Part shown: positions 27,227 to 37,120 of the stretch, piece after piece | How positions within the stretch are numbered: position 1 is the first letter of the stretch | How the letters are laid out: the number at the start of each line of letters is the position of its first letter | Source: Zhengella sedimenti | Lineage (GTDB): Bacteria; Pseudomonadota; Alphaproteobacteria; Rhizobiales; Rhizobiaceae | Direction: 5' to 3' | DNA length: 64,000 bases | NCBI RefSeq assembly: GCF_046506625.1 | Contig: NZ_JBKFFP010000001.1 | Location: 372,001-436,000 of the forward strand | Notes under the pieces: model-generated | Seen by the model: only the letters and a program-made list of their open reading frames with translations | What the model was told of the DNA's origin: nothing | Databases searched by the model: none | Translations under genes and position numbers: made by a program

Positions 27227-28932
27227 CAGGCGACCCATTCGGAGACGGGCGCGGCGGCATCCTGCAGCGGTTGCGCGATCACGTCGACCAGCGCCGGGCC
27301 GTCATGGGCGAGCGCCTGTTTCAGCACGGCTTCCAGTTGGCCGGGGTCTTCCACCCGCCAGGACTTCACGCCGAAGGCGCTTGCGACGGCCGCATGATCG
27401 GTGCGGGAGAAATCGACATTGTGATAGCGCCCGCCAAAGCCGGATTTCTGGCCGGCCTTGATCCAGCCGAAGACCGAGTTGGAGAAGACGACAGAGGTGA
27501 TGGGCATGTTGTAGCGGCAGATGGTCTCGAACTCGCCGCAGCAGAAACCGAAGGAGCCATCGCCCATGACCGCGACGGTCTTGGAGGCCGGGCGGCCGAC
27601 ATGGGCGCCCATGGCAGCAGCGAGCGCGTAACCCAGCGCGCCATGGGCGCGGTTGGTGATGAAGTGGCGGCCGGCCTTCGGCCAGCGGTAATGGGCGGAG
27701 AAATAGGGGCAGGGCGTGCCGGGATCGGCGACGATGATGGCGTCGTCATCCAGCAGGCGCTGCAGCGTGGCGACCACGCGTTCGGGCCGGATGGGCCTCT
27801 CGCCGCTTTCGGCCAGCGGCCGGAAATCCGACAGCTTTGCCTGCCAGGCGCGCGCGGCGCGCGCCGTGCCATCCTGGCCGTTGCGATCCGCCCGCGCCGC
27901 GACGGCCTCGACGAGGGCCTCAAGCGCAAGCCGGGCATCGGCGGCAATGGCCACGTCCGGCCTGTAATTCGCGCCAATCACCTCGGGGTCGCTGTCGATA
28001 TGGATGATGGTGGTGCCGGTTCTTGGCGAACGCCAGCGCTCGGTTGTCACCGAACCGGCGCGGCAGCCGATGAAGAGCACGAGGTCGGCCTCGTCGATCA
28101 CGGCGCGGGTGGCGGGCACGCCGCCATTGGAACCGGTGACGCCGACGGCATGGCTATCGGTCTCGGCGATGATGCCCTGGCCGGAAACGGAGGTCGCCAC
28201 GGGCAGGTCGAGCAGGCCGGCCAGACGCTTCACCGCATCGAAGGCGCCGGCGATGACCGGGCCCCCGCCGCATATGGCGACAGCCCTGCGGGCGGCGCAA
28301 AGCCGGTCGGCCGCCTCCTCGACGGCACTCGCATCCGGGGCGGCCGGCAAGGCGGGAAAGCGGTGGTGATTGGGATCGGCCCAGATTTCGGCCGGATCGA
28401 CGGCGCCCTTCTGCGTATCGAAGGGCAGCGCGAGGTGGGCGGCGCCCGGACGGCCGGTGGTCATGGCGCGGAACGCCGCGCGCACCTGCGCCGGCAGGCG
28501 CGCGGCATCGTCCAGCGAGGCATTCCACTTCGTCAGCGGGCGGAACAGGGCCACCTGGTCCAGCTCGGTCAGGGGATAGCGTCCGCGCGAGGCTGTCGAG
28601 ACATCCGTGGTGATGGCAAGGACCGGAACCGAACTTTCATTGGCTTCAACGACGCCCGGCAGGATGTAGGTCGCACCACCGCCGGACGGGCCTTCGCAGA
28701 CACCCGGCCTGCCGGTGACGCGCGCATAACCGTCGGCCATGTAGGCGGCATGGCGCTCGTCACGCGTCAGGATATGGGTCATGCCGTGGTCGAGCGTCGC
28801 CATGGCGTCGTAGAAAGGCAGCGAGGTGTCACCGCACAGGCCGAAGACATGGCGCACGCCGTGAACCTGCAGCATGCGCACCATGGCCTCGGCGCCCGTC
28901 AGTTCGTTCGATCCGTGTTCCCTCGGTGTCAT
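27226..28932 (-). CDS. Thiamine diphosphate-dependent enzyme, acetolactate synthase-like
   Basis: 568 residues with the three-domain layout of the ThDP decarboxylase/synthase family. The N-terminal PYR domain has the cofactor-activating Glu59 (ILTRDERHAAYMADGYAR), the middle domain has VAICGGGPVIAGAF, and the C-terminal PP domain has the ThDP-Mg motif GDGSFGF with a downstream Asn. It lacks the sulfoacetaldehyde acetyltransferase sequence hallmarks I would look for, and no small ilvH-like subunit is nearby, so a 2-oxo-acid decarboxylase or carboligase in the local pathway is more likely than branched-chain synthesis. ATG at 28932 has GGCGGGAG upstream. First gene of an eight-gene minus-strand run and divergent from the GntR gene. 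Confidence 0.84.
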   Translation of the reverse strand: MTPREHGSNELTGAEAMVRMLQVHGVRHVFGLCGDTSLPFYDAMATLDHGMTHILTRDERHAAYMADGYARVTGRPGVCEGPSGGGATYILPGVVEANESSVPVLAITTDVSTASRGRYPLTELDQVALFRPLTKWNASLDDAARLPAQVRAAFRAMTTGRPGAAHLALPFDTQKGAVDPAEIWADPNHHRFPALPAAPDASAVEEAADRLCAARRAVAICGGGPVIAGAFDAVKRLAGLLDLPVATSVSGQGIIAETDSHAVGVTGSNGGVPATRAVIDEADLVLFIGCRAGSVTTERWRSPRTGTTIIHIDSDPEVIGANYRPDVAIAADARLALEALVEAVAARADRNGQDGTARAARAWQAKLSDFRPLAESGERPIRPERVVATLQRLLDDDAIIVADPGTPCPYFSAHYRWPKAGRHFITNRAHGALGYALAAAMGAHVGRPASKTVAVMGDGSFGFCCGEFETICRYNMPITSVVFSNSVFGWIKAGQKSGFGGRYHNVDFSRTDHAAVASAFGVKSWRVEDPGQLEAVLKQALAHDGPALVDVIAQPLQDAAAPVSEWVA

Positions 28933-28961
28933 GCTCCCGCCTTGTCTGCGCACATATCTGC

Positions 28962-28975
28962 ATACAGTTCTGTAT
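28962..28975. promoter_or_regulatory. Candidate GntR operator
   Basis: ATACAGTTCTGTAT is a perfect 6-bp inverted repeat around TT, in the 101-base region between the divergent ThDP and GntR genes, 30 bases from the ThDP gene start. FCD-type GntR proteins usually bind short palindromes of this size next to their own gene, so it is the best candidate operator. Confidence 0.55.
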
Positions 28976-29033
28976 CTTGCGAAGGCGCACACGCTGTGTC
29001 AAGAAGGCGGAACGCGTGGAGGACAGGCGCAGC

Positions 29034-29738
29034 ATGAGCGAAGGCCGGGTCGAGGCGCTCTACCAGCGGCTCAAGGAAATGGCGGTCAATTTCGGCATCC
29101 GGCCCGGTGAGCGGATCAACGAGGTGCAGCTTGCCCGCGACCTGGACGCCAGCCGGACGCCACTGCGCGAGGCGCTGAACCGGCTGGTTGCCGAACAACT
29201 CATCGATTTCCAGCCGGGCAAGGGCTTCTTTTGCCGCGAACTGGACGCCCGGCAGATCTATGAGCTGTACGAGATGCGCACGGTGCTGGAAACCGCCGCC
29301 GTGCGCATGGCCTGCGAGCGCGCCAGCGATGCCGGGATCGCCGCCTTGAAGGAAGCGCTCCATGCGCGCGGTCTCGACCACGAGGGAAAGACAATCCGCG
29401 AGGTCGTCGAACACGACGAGGCCTTCCATACGGGGATCGCCCGGCTGACCGGGAACGCCGAGATCTTGCGCCAGCTTGTCTCCGTCAACGAGCGCATCCG
29501 CTTCATCCGCTGGATCGACATGAGCGCGCGCGTGCTGCACACCAAGGGCGAGCACAGGCAGATCATGCAGGCGCTGGAAGCGCGCGACGCCGGCACGGCG
29601 GAAGCGCTGATGCGCCAGCACATCGTCAAGCGCATGGACCAGATCGTCGCGGCGGTGAAGGAAGGCTTTTCGAGCATCTATGTGAGCGGGCCGGAGGAAC
29701 TCTTCGAGCGCCGCATCGACACGGGAGAAGGAACATGA
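29034..29738 (+). CDS. GntR-family regulator, FCD (FadR-like) subgroup
   Basis: Likely local repressor of the TRAP/racemase locus. 234 residues: winged helix at 8-70 (ERINEVQLARDLDASRTPLR) and a C-terminal FCD ligand domain with the metal-binding Asp and His residues (EHDEAFHTGIARLTGN and GEHRQIM). FCD domains that keep these residues bind carboxylic acids through a metal, which suits a TRAP-imported substrate. ATG at 29034 has GGAGGA 10 bases upstream; longer frames extend into the divergent promoter. It overlaps the racemase gene by four bases (ATGA). Confidence 0.92.
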   Translation: MSEGRVEALYQRLKEMAVNFGIRPGERINEVQLARDLDASRTPLREALNRLVAEQLIDFQPGKGFFCRELDARQIYELYEMRTVLETAAVRMACERASDAGIAALKEALHARGLDHEGKTIREVVEHDEAFHTGIARLTGNAEILRQLVSVNERIRFIRWIDMSARVLHTKGEHRQIMQALEARDAGTAEALMRQHIVKRMDQIVAAVKEGFSSIYVSGPEELFERRIDTGEGT

Positions 29739-30463
29739 CACGGGTCAGCGGCGGCAAGGCGATCTATGGCGCCTCGGTCGGCATCCTCATGCTCGATGCG
29801 CGCTTTCCACGCATTCCCGGCGACGTGGGCAATGCCCTGACCTGGTCCTTCCCGGTGCATTACCGCATCGTGCGCGACGCGACACCCGACCGCGTCGTAC
29901 GCCGCGGCGCGGCCGGAACGCTGGACGCCTTCATCGGCGCGGCACGCGATCTCGTCGCCGACGGCGTGGACGGCATCACCACCAATTGCGGCTTCCTGGC
30001 ACTCTTCCAGGACGAACTGGCCGAGGCCACGGGCGTGCCCGTCGCCACCTCGTCGCTGATGCAGGTGGAGGCGGTCAACCGGTTGCTGCCCCCCGGCAAG
30101 CGCGCCGGCATCCTGACCATTTCGGCCTCCACGCTGACGACGCTTCACCTTGAGAAGGCGCGTGTGCCGGAAGGCACGCCGATCGGCACGACGGAGGGCG
30201 GGCGCGAATTCACCCGCGCCATTCTCGACAACGAGATGACGCTGGACGTGGAGGCAGCGCGGGACGACAATGTGGAGGCTGCGCGGGCGCTCGCGGCGGC
30301 GCATCCCGATCTCGGCGCCATCGTGCTGGAATGCACCAACATGGTGCCCTATGCGCCCGACATCCGCGCGGCGACCGGGCTGCCGGTCTTTTCCATCCAC
30401 AACCTCGTCACCTGGTTCCAGGCAGGGCTGACACCGGCGCGCTTTCCGCCACCGGCGGGATAG
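29735..30463 (+). CDS. Aspartate/glutamate racemase-family protein
   Basis: 242 residues of the Asp/Glu racemase superfamily, which also holds hydantoin racemase, maleate isomerase and arylmalonate decarboxylase. Both catalytic cysteines are present: TTNCGFLALF in the first half and LECTNMVPYA in the second half. Two cysteines support cofactor-independent racemisation by a two-base mechanism. Translationally coupled to the GntR gene. In the local context it could supply the D-isomer for the flavoprotein, but the real substrate is not known. Confidence 0.86.
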   Translation: MTRVSGGKAIYGASVGILMLDARFPRIPGDVGNALTWSFPVHYRIVRDATPDRVVRRGAAGTLDAFIGAARDLVADGVDGITTNCGFLALFQDELAEATGVPVATSSLMQVEAVNRLLPPGKRAGILTISASTLTTLHLEKARVPEGTPIGTTEGGREFTRAILDNEMTLDVEAARDDNVEAARALAAAHPDLGAIVLECTNMVPYAPDIRAATGLPVFSIHNLVTWFQAGLTPARFPPPAG

Positions 30464-30574
30464 GCCTGTCCGCTACGCCTGCCATTCACGGCGTTCCGGC
30501 CAACGGGCCGGTATCCTGCTCGAAAACTTTCGGCGGGGCTTGAAAGGTGCATTGCAATATCGAATTCACTTCTA

Positions 30575-30594
30575 TATATGAACATGTGTAGATA
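30575..30594. promoter_or_regulatory. AT-rich imperfect inverted repeat upstream of the DUF2892/RND operon
   Basis: TATATGAACA / TGTGTAGATA are 10-base arms matching at 7 of 10 positions with no spacer, 22 bases before the DUF2892 start. The AT-rich setting stands out in this GC-rich genome and suggests a promoter with an operator. No regulator gene is adjacent. Confidence 0.35.
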
Positions 30595-30616
30595 TTAACA
30601 ACCCGGAGTTCCTCCC

Positions 30617-30817
30617 ATGTCCCTCGACCGTACCGTCCTTGCCTTTGCCGGTTTCATGGTGCTTCTGTCCGTCCTCCTGACGGTCTATGTGTCGCCGCTG
30701 TTTGTCTGGTTCACCGTCTTCATCGGCGTCAACATGCTGCAGTCCGCCTTTACCGGCTTCTGCCCCGCTGCCATGATTTTCAAGAAGCTCGGCGTCAAGC
30801 CGGGAAGCGCCTTCTGA
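30617..30817 (+). CDS. DUF2892 (YgaP transmembrane-like) small membrane protein
   Basis: 66-residue protein with two hydrophobic helices. The segment GVNMLQSAFTGFCPAAMIFKKLGV is the DUF2892 signature, with the conserved Cys in GFCP. This domain is found alone or fused to rhodanese (YgaP) and is often linked to sulfide or persulfide handling. GGAG about 9 bases upstream supports the ATG at 30617. First gene of the RND operon, 39 bases before the adaptor gene. Its role with the pump is not established. Confidence 0.85.
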   Translation: MSLDRTVLAFAGFMVLLSVLLTVYVSPLFVWFTVFIGVNMLQSAFTGFCPAAMIFKKLGVKPGSAF

Positions 30818-30856
30818 GCAAGGCGACCCCAAGCTGAAACGACAAGGAACGACCCC

Positions 30857-31819
30857 ATGCGCGCACTTCTCCTGATCACCGGGTTCCTGGCCGCGACTTC
30901 GGCCGGTGCGGCCGAGTACAAGGCCGAACCGGTCCCGGTTCCCGAATGGAAAGCCGTCTATGGCCGGGTGGAAGCCCGCGACACCATTCCGGCACGGGCG
31001 CGCATCGGGGGCGTTGTCGTCGACCTCATGGTCACCGAAGGCGACAACGTGACCGCCGGGCAGACCATCGCGACCGTGCGCGACGACAAGCTGGATTTCC
31101 AGATCGCCGCGCAGGATGCCCGGCTCAGGGCGCTCGCCTCGCAGCTTGAAACCGCCGAATCCGAACTCAAGCGCGCGCAGACACTGGTCGAACGCGGCGT
31201 GATGACGCGCCAGCGGCTGGACCAGCTTCAGACCGCCGCCGACGTGGCGCGCAACGAGATTGCGGCCACGCAGGCGCAACGTCAGGTGCTGGAACAGCAG
31301 GGCGCGGAGGGTGACGTGCTGGCGCCCGCCGCCGGCCGCGTCCTGACCGTGCCCGTCACCAAGGGTGCGGTGATCATGCCGGGTGAACCGGTGGCGACCA
31401 TCGGCGGTGGCGGCTTCTTCCTGCGCCTCGCCATCCCCGAGCGCCATGCCCGCTCGCTCATAGCCGGCGCCCAGATCCAGATCGCGGCGGGTGGCCAGGA
31501 AACCGCCGGAAAACTCGCCAAGATCTATCCGCAGATCGAAAACGGCCGCGTCATCGCCGATGTCGAGGTGGAGAAACTGCCGACCGACTTCGTCGATGCG
31601 CGCATTCTCGTGCAGGTTCCGGTGGGCACGCGCGAGGCGCTGCTCGTTCCTGCAACGGCATTGACCATCCGCTCCGGACTGGAATTCCTTTCCGTCGTGG
31701 AAAACGGCGAAGCGGTGGAACGTGCCGTCGTCACCGGCGAGACCGTCCGGCATGACGGCGCACCGCATGTTGAAATCCTGACCGGCCTGGAAGCCGGCGA
31801 CACGGTAATCGTGCCATGA
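30857..31819 (+). CDS. RND efflux periplasmic adaptor (membrane fusion protein)
   Basis: Periplasmic linker between the RND pump and an outer-membrane channel. 320 residues, with a signal peptide (MRALLLITGFLAATSAGAAE). The split lipoyl halves are IGGVVVDLMVTEGDNVTAGQ and GDVLAPAAGRVLTVPVTKGA, flanking a coiled-coil hairpin (about residues 85-150), then a beta-barrel and a membrane-proximal domain. It is shorter than AcrA-type adaptors and lacks a lipobox. AAGGAA lies 7 bases upstream. It overlaps the pump gene by four bases. No outer-membrane factor gene is nearby, so a TolC homologue elsewhere is presumably used. Confidence 0.91.
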   Translation: MRALLLITGFLAATSAGAAEYKAEPVPVPEWKAVYGRVEARDTIPARARIGGVVVDLMVTEGDNVTAGQTIATVRDDKLDFQIAAQDARLRALASQLETAESELKRAQTLVERGVMTRQRLDQLQTAADVARNEIAATQAQRQVLEQQGAEGDVLAPAAGRVLTVPVTKGAVIMPGEPVATIGGGGFFLRLAIPERHARSLIAGAQIQIAAGGQETAGKLAKIYPQIENGRVIADVEVEKLPTDFVDARILVQVPVGTREALLVPATALTIRSGLEFLSVVENGEAVERAVVTGETVRHDGAPHVEILTGLEAGDTVIVP

Positions 31820-34800
31820 GCGTTCACAAGACACCGCTGGGGATTGCCGGCGGGCTGACGAAGGCATTCATCGTCTCCCCGCTCACGCCCCTTTTCCTCA
31901 TCGCCGCCTTCGCCTTCGGCCTGATCGCGCTGATCACGCTGCCGCGCGAGGAAGAGCCGCAGATCTCGGTGCCCATGGTCGACATCATGGTGCCGGCGCA
32001 CGGGCTCAAGGCGGCCGACGCGGTCAAGCTGATCTCGGAGCCGCTGGAGACGATCGTCAAGGGCATCGACGGCGTCGAGCACGTCTATTCGCAGACGGCC
32101 GACGACCGGGTCATGGTCACCGCCCGCTTCCTGACCGGCACCTCGTCGGACACGGCGATCCTGCGCGTGCATGACAAGGTGAAGGCCAATTCGGACCGCA
32201 TTCCCGTCGGCATCCCCGAGCCGATGATCGTCGGGCGCGGCATCGACGATGTCGCCATCGTGTCGCTGACGCTGTCGCCCGTGCCGCAAGCCGCCGACCG
32301 CATCACCGCCAACGACCTGACCCGCGTGGCGCGCGAATTGCGCACCGAACTGGCCAAGATCCAGGATGTCGGCCTGACCTATCTGGTCGGCGAGACCGGC
32401 GAGATGATCCGCATCGCGCCCGATCCGGCACGGCTGGCGCTCTATGGCGTCACGCTTCAGCAGCTTGCCGGCAAGGTCCAGGGCGCCAATACATCCTTTC
32501 CCATCGGCAATGTGCGCGACACCGGCGAACAGATCACCATCATCGCCGGCGAGACGCTGAACTCGCCCGCCGAGATCGGCAACCTGCTGCTGACCACGCG
32601 CGACGACCGTCCGGTCTATGTGCGCGATGTCGCCGACGTGTCCTTCGCCACCGACACGGCCGACCTGATGGTCTCCACCGTCTCGAAGGGCGAGGACGGC
32701 ATCACGCGGGTGCCTTCGGTAACGCTGGCCATCGCCAAGCGCGCCGGTTCCAACGCAGTGACGGTGGCCGAGCAGATCCTGCACAAGGTTGAAACGCTGG
32801 AAGGCACGCTCATTCCGCACGACATGGCGGTGGAGGTGACCCGCGACTATGGCGAGACGGCCAACGAGAAGGCCAACGAACTGCTGTATCACCTGGGTCT
32901 TGCGACGGTGTCGATCATCCTGCTGGTGTGGCTGTCCATCGGCCGGCGCGAGGCGCTGGTGGTCGCCATCGTCATTCCGGTGACCATCCTGCTGACGCTG
33001 TTCGCCTCGCGGCTGATGGGCTACACGCTGAACCGCGTGTCGCTGTTCGCGCTGATCTTCTCCATCGGCATTCTCGTCGACGACGCCATCGTCGTCATCG
33101 AGAATATCGCGCGGCACTGGGGCATGAAGGACGCGCGCGACCGCAAGCAGGCGGCCATCGAGGCGGTGGCAGAGGTGGGCAATCCCACGATCATCGCCAC
33201 GCTGACCGTCGTGGCCGCGCTGCTGCCCATGCTGTTCGTCTCCGGCATGATGGGCCCCTACATGTCGCCCATTCCGGCCAATGCCTCGGCGGCGATGATC
33301 TTCTCCTTCTTCGTTGCCGTGATGGTGACGCCCTGGCTGATGCTGAAATTCGCCGGCAAGGCGCCAGTGCACAGCCATGGCGACCATCATGCCCATGGCG
33401 GCGTGCTGGGCTCGATGTACACGGCGGCGGCAAGGCCGATCCTGTGGAGCAAGGCGACGAGCTGGCTGTTCCTGATCGTTGTCGGCATGCTGACGCTCGG
33501 CTCGCTGGCGCTGTTCTACACCAAGGACGTGACGGTCAAGCTTCTGCCTTTCGACAACAAGTCGGAACTGTCCGTGGTGATCGACCTGCCGGAAGGCTCG
33601 TCGGTGGAAAAGACCGACGCGGTGGCCCAGGCGGTCGCCCGCAGCGTGCTGGAACTGGACGAGGTGAAGTCCGTCCAGACCCATGCCGGCACGGCTTCTC
33701 CGTTCAACTTCAACGGGCTGGTACGCCATTACTACCTGCGCTCGGAGCCGCAGATGGGTGACGTGGCGATCAACCTGAAGGGCAAGGACGAGCGGACACG
33801 CTCCAGCCACGAGATCGCGCTCGACATCCGCGCGCGCATCGCCGCCATCGACGTGCCGGAAGGCTCCAGCCTGAAGGTGGTGGAACCGCCGCCCGGACCG
33901 CCTGTCATGGCGACGCTCCTGGCCGAGATCTACGGACCGGACGCTGAAACGCGGCGCGCCGTGGCGGCCAAGGTCGAGGAAGCCTTCAAGTCGGTCCCGT
34001 ACGTGGTCGACGTGGACAATTCCTACGGCCAGCAGGCGCGCCGACTGCGCACCACGATCTCCACCGACGACCTCGATTTCTTCAAGGTCCAGGAAGGCGA
34101 CGTGCTGCAGACACTGTCGATCCTCAATTCCGGCACGACGGTGGGCTATTCCCACAAGGGCGAGGGCCGCCATCCCGTGCCGATCCGCGTGGAACGGCCG
34201 AAGGGCGAGCGTGTGCTGGACGAGGCCTTCCTGACCACGCCCATCCCTGCCAACGTGCTGCCCGGCGCGCGCGGCGTCGTGGAACTGGGCGATGTCATCC
34301 AGGTGGAAGAAGAAAAAGCATCCTACCCGATCTTCCGCCACAACGGACGGTTCGCGGAAATGGTGACGGCGGAACTGGCCGGCGATTTCGAGGCGCCGCT
34401 CTACGGCATGCTTGCCGTGCAGGAGGCCATCGACGCGCAGGACTGGACCGGGCTGGAGAAACCCGTGATCTCGCTTCACGGCCAGCCAGAGGACGAGACG
34501 AAGCCCGTGCTGCTGTGGGATGGCGAATGGGAGGTCACATGGGTGACCTTCCGCGACATGGGCGCGGCCTTCATCGTCGCCTTGCTGGGCATCTACATCC
34601 TCGTCGTCGGGCAGTTCGGCTCGTTCAAGGTGCCGCTGGTCATCCTGACGCCGATCCCGCTGACCTTCATCGGCATCCTGGGCGGCCACTGGCTGTTCGG
34701 CGCGCCGTTCTCGGCAACCTCTATGATCGGCTTCATCGCGCTGGCGGGCATCATCGTGCGCAACTCGATCCTGCTGGTGGATTTCATCCGGCATGCGCCG

Positions 34801-35118
34801 CGCGAGGTACCGGTCGGCGGCGAGGAGCATGTCGCGGAGACCGAAATGGCCATCGTCGCGGCAGACGAAGACCAGCCTGACGTCGCGCCCGGCACGCCGA
34901 TGCGCAAGCGCGACCTGACCGAGATCCTGATCGAGGCCGGCGCCATCCGCTTCAAGCCGATCCTGCTGACGGCACTGGCGGCCATGATCGGCGCGGCGGT
35001 GATCCTGACCGACCCGATCTTCCAGGGCCTGGCGATCTCGCTGCTGTTCGGCCTGGCGTCGTCAACCCTGCTGACGGTTCTCGTCATCCCGGCGATCTAC
35101 CGGGTGCTGCGCACCTGA
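31816..35118 (+). CDS. RND efflux permease (AcrB/AcrD/AcrF family)
   Basis: Proton-driven trimeric pump of 1100 residues, somewhat longer than the usual 1030-1050. The TM4 proton-relay aspartates are present in SIGILVDDAIVVIENIARHW (about residues 418-437). Two insertions are unusual: a His-rich stretch HSHGDHHAHGG at about residues 519-529, just after a transmembrane helix, and an acidic stretch (VAADEDQPDVAPGTP) of about 30 residues between the late helices where the family normally continues straight into RFKPILLTA. The His-rich part may bind metal ions. Translationally coupled to the adaptor. Substrate unknown. Confidence 0.93.
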   Translation: MSVHKTPLGIAGGLTKAFIVSPLTPLFLIAAFAFGLIALITLPREEEPQISVPMVDIMVPAHGLKAADAVKLISEPLETIVKGIDGVEHVYSQTADDRVMVTARFLTGTSSDTAILRVHDKVKANSDRIPVGIPEPMIVGRGIDDVAIVSLTLSPVPQAADRITANDLTRVARELRTELAKIQDVGLTYLVGETGEMIRIAPDPARLALYGVTLQQLAGKVQGANTSFPIGNVRDTGEQITIIAGETLNSPAEIGNLLLTTRDDRPVYVRDVADVSFATDTADLMVSTVSKGEDGITRVPSVTLAIAKRAGSNAVTVAEQILHKVETLEGTLIPHDMAVEVTRDYGETANEKANELLYHLGLATVSIILLVWLSIGRREALVVAIVIPVTILLTLFASRLMGYTLNRVSLFALIFSIGILVDDAIVVIENIARHWGMKDARDRKQAAIEAVAEVGNPTIIATLTVVAALLPMLFVSGMMGPYMSPIPANASAAMIFSFFVAVMVTPWLMLKFAGKAPVHSHGDHHAHGGVLGSMYTAAARPILWSKATSWLFLIVVGMLTLGSLALFYTKDVTVKLLPFDNKSELSVVIDLPEGSSVEKTDAVAQAVARSVLELDEVKSVQTHAGTASPFNFNGLVRHYYLRSEPQMGDVAINLKGKDERTRSSHEIALDIRARIAAIDVPEGSSLKVVEPPPGPPVMATLLAEIYGPDAETRRAVAAKVEEAFKSVPYVVDVDNSYGQQARRLRTTISTDDLDFFKVQEGDVLQTLSILNSGTTVGYSHKGEGRHPVPIRVERPKGERVLDEAFLTTPIPANVLPGARGVVELGDVIQVEEEKASYPIFRHNGRFAEMVTAELAGDFEAPLYGMLAVQEAIDAQDWTGLEKPVISLHGQPEDETKPVLLWDGEWEVTWVTFRDMGAAFIVALLGIYILVVGQFGSFKVPLVILTPIPLTFIGILGGHWLFGAPFSATSMIGFIALAGIIVRNSILLVDFIRHAPREVPVGGEEHVAETEMAIVAADEDQPDVAPGTPMRKRDLTEILIEAGAIRFKPILLTALAAMIGAAVILTDPIFQGLAISLLFGLASSTLLTVLVIPAIYRVLRT

Positions 35119-35142
35119 CAGGCGCCAGCCTCACAAGCGCAG

Positions 35143-35174
35143 AGGCCGCGGTTTCCCGACGGAGACCGCGGCCT
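35143..35174 (+). terminator. Terminator of the RND operon
   Basis: Perfect 10-bp stem AGGCCGCGGT / ACCGCGGCCT with a 12-base loop, followed by TTCAC on the plus strand, 24 bases after the permease stop. It lies between convergent genes, with ugpC ending at 35196. Strong stem, short T tract. Confidence 0.75.
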
Positions 35175-35195
35175 TTCACTTCTCCAGTGCCGCCA

Positions 35196-36248
<1,053 letters not shown>

Positions 36249-36250
36249 CG

Positions 36251-37120
36251 TCACTTCTCGCTTTCGACAAGGCCGCGGATGAACAGTTTCTGCATCGACA
36301 CCACGACGAAGACCGGCGGAATCATCGCCAGGATGGAGGTTGCCATGATGACCGGCCAGTCGGCGGTGTCGTCGCCGGAGGGGAACATCTGCTTGATGCC
36401 CATGACGATGGTGTTCATCGACGGATCGGTGGTGATGAGCAGCGGCCAGAGATACTGGTTCCAGCCGTAGATGAAGAGGATGACAAACAATGCCGCGATG
36501 TTGGTGCGGCTCATGGGCACGACGATGTCGATGAAGAAGCGCATGGGCCGGGCGCCATCCACACGCGCCGCCTCGGCCAGTTCGTCAGGGATGGTCAGGA
36601 AGAATTGCCGGAACAGGAAGGTCGCCGTGGCCGAGGCGATGAGCGGAAAGATCAGGCCGGAATAGGAATTGAGCATGCCGAAGCCCGCGATCACCTCGTA
36701 GGTCGGCACGATGCGCACCTCGACGGGCAGCATCAGCGTCAGGAAGATCATCCAGAAGAAGGCGTTGCGGAAGGGGAAGCGGAAATAGACGATGGCAAAG
36801 GCCGAAAGCAGCGAGATGACGATCTTGCCGACAGCAATGCCCACCGCCATGACGAGCGAGTTGAGCATCATGGTCGCGACCGGCACGTTGACGCCGGAAA
36901 AGAGCGCGCGGCTGTAGTTTTCCCAGAAATGCGGCCCGGGCAGCACCGGCATGGGCGGACTGACGATTTCCGGCTGGGTCACGGTGGAGGCCACGAAGGC
37001 GAGCCAGATGGGAAAGAAGACGACAAGGATGCCGAGGACCATCAGCACATGGCTCAGCCAGAGCGCGTGACCGCGTTTCTCGACCATGCCGCCTGTATCG
37101 CTTGAGGGTGTGCGCGCCAT
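36251..37120 (-). CDS. ugpE: Glycerol-3-phosphate ABC importer permease UgpE
   Basis: Second permease of the Ugp importer, 289 residues, six transmembrane helices. EAA loop at ELAEAARVDGARPMRFFIDI. The segments GMLNSYSGLIFPLIASATAT and FIYGWNQYLWPLLITTDPSM are highly typical of UgpE, the latter being close to a signature. The start overlaps the ugpA stop by one base (TGATG); an internal ATG eleven codons later is possible. Confidence 0.94.
   Translation of the reverse strand: MARTPSSDTGGMVEKRGHALWLSHVLMVLGILVVFFPIWLAFVASTVTQPEIVSPPMPVLPGPHFWENYSRALFSGVNVPVATMMLNSLVMAVGIAVGKIVISLLSAFAIVYFRFPFRNAFFWMIFLTLMLPVEVRIVPTYEVIAGFGMLNSYSGLIFPLIASATATFLFRQFFLTIPDELAEAARVDGARPMRFFIDIVVPMSRTNIAALFVILFIYGWNQYLWPLLITTDPSMNTIVMGIKQMFPSGDDTADWPVIMATSILAMIPPVFVVVSMQKLFIRGLVESEK

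Noticed and set aside
27226..28932. Assignment of the ThDP enzyme as sulfoacetaldehyde acetyltransferase (Xsc) because of the TauE-like neighbour
   Set aside because: The N-terminal and catalytic segments look like acetolactate synthase relatives, not Xsc, and no phosphotransacetylase gene follows. The sulfur link is kept only as a hypothesis.
31525..34830. A 1101-codon open frame on the minus strand across the RND permease gene
   Set aside because: Low-complexity translation rich in His, Arg and Asp with no hydrophobic or domain pattern. The plus strand encodes a complete permease.
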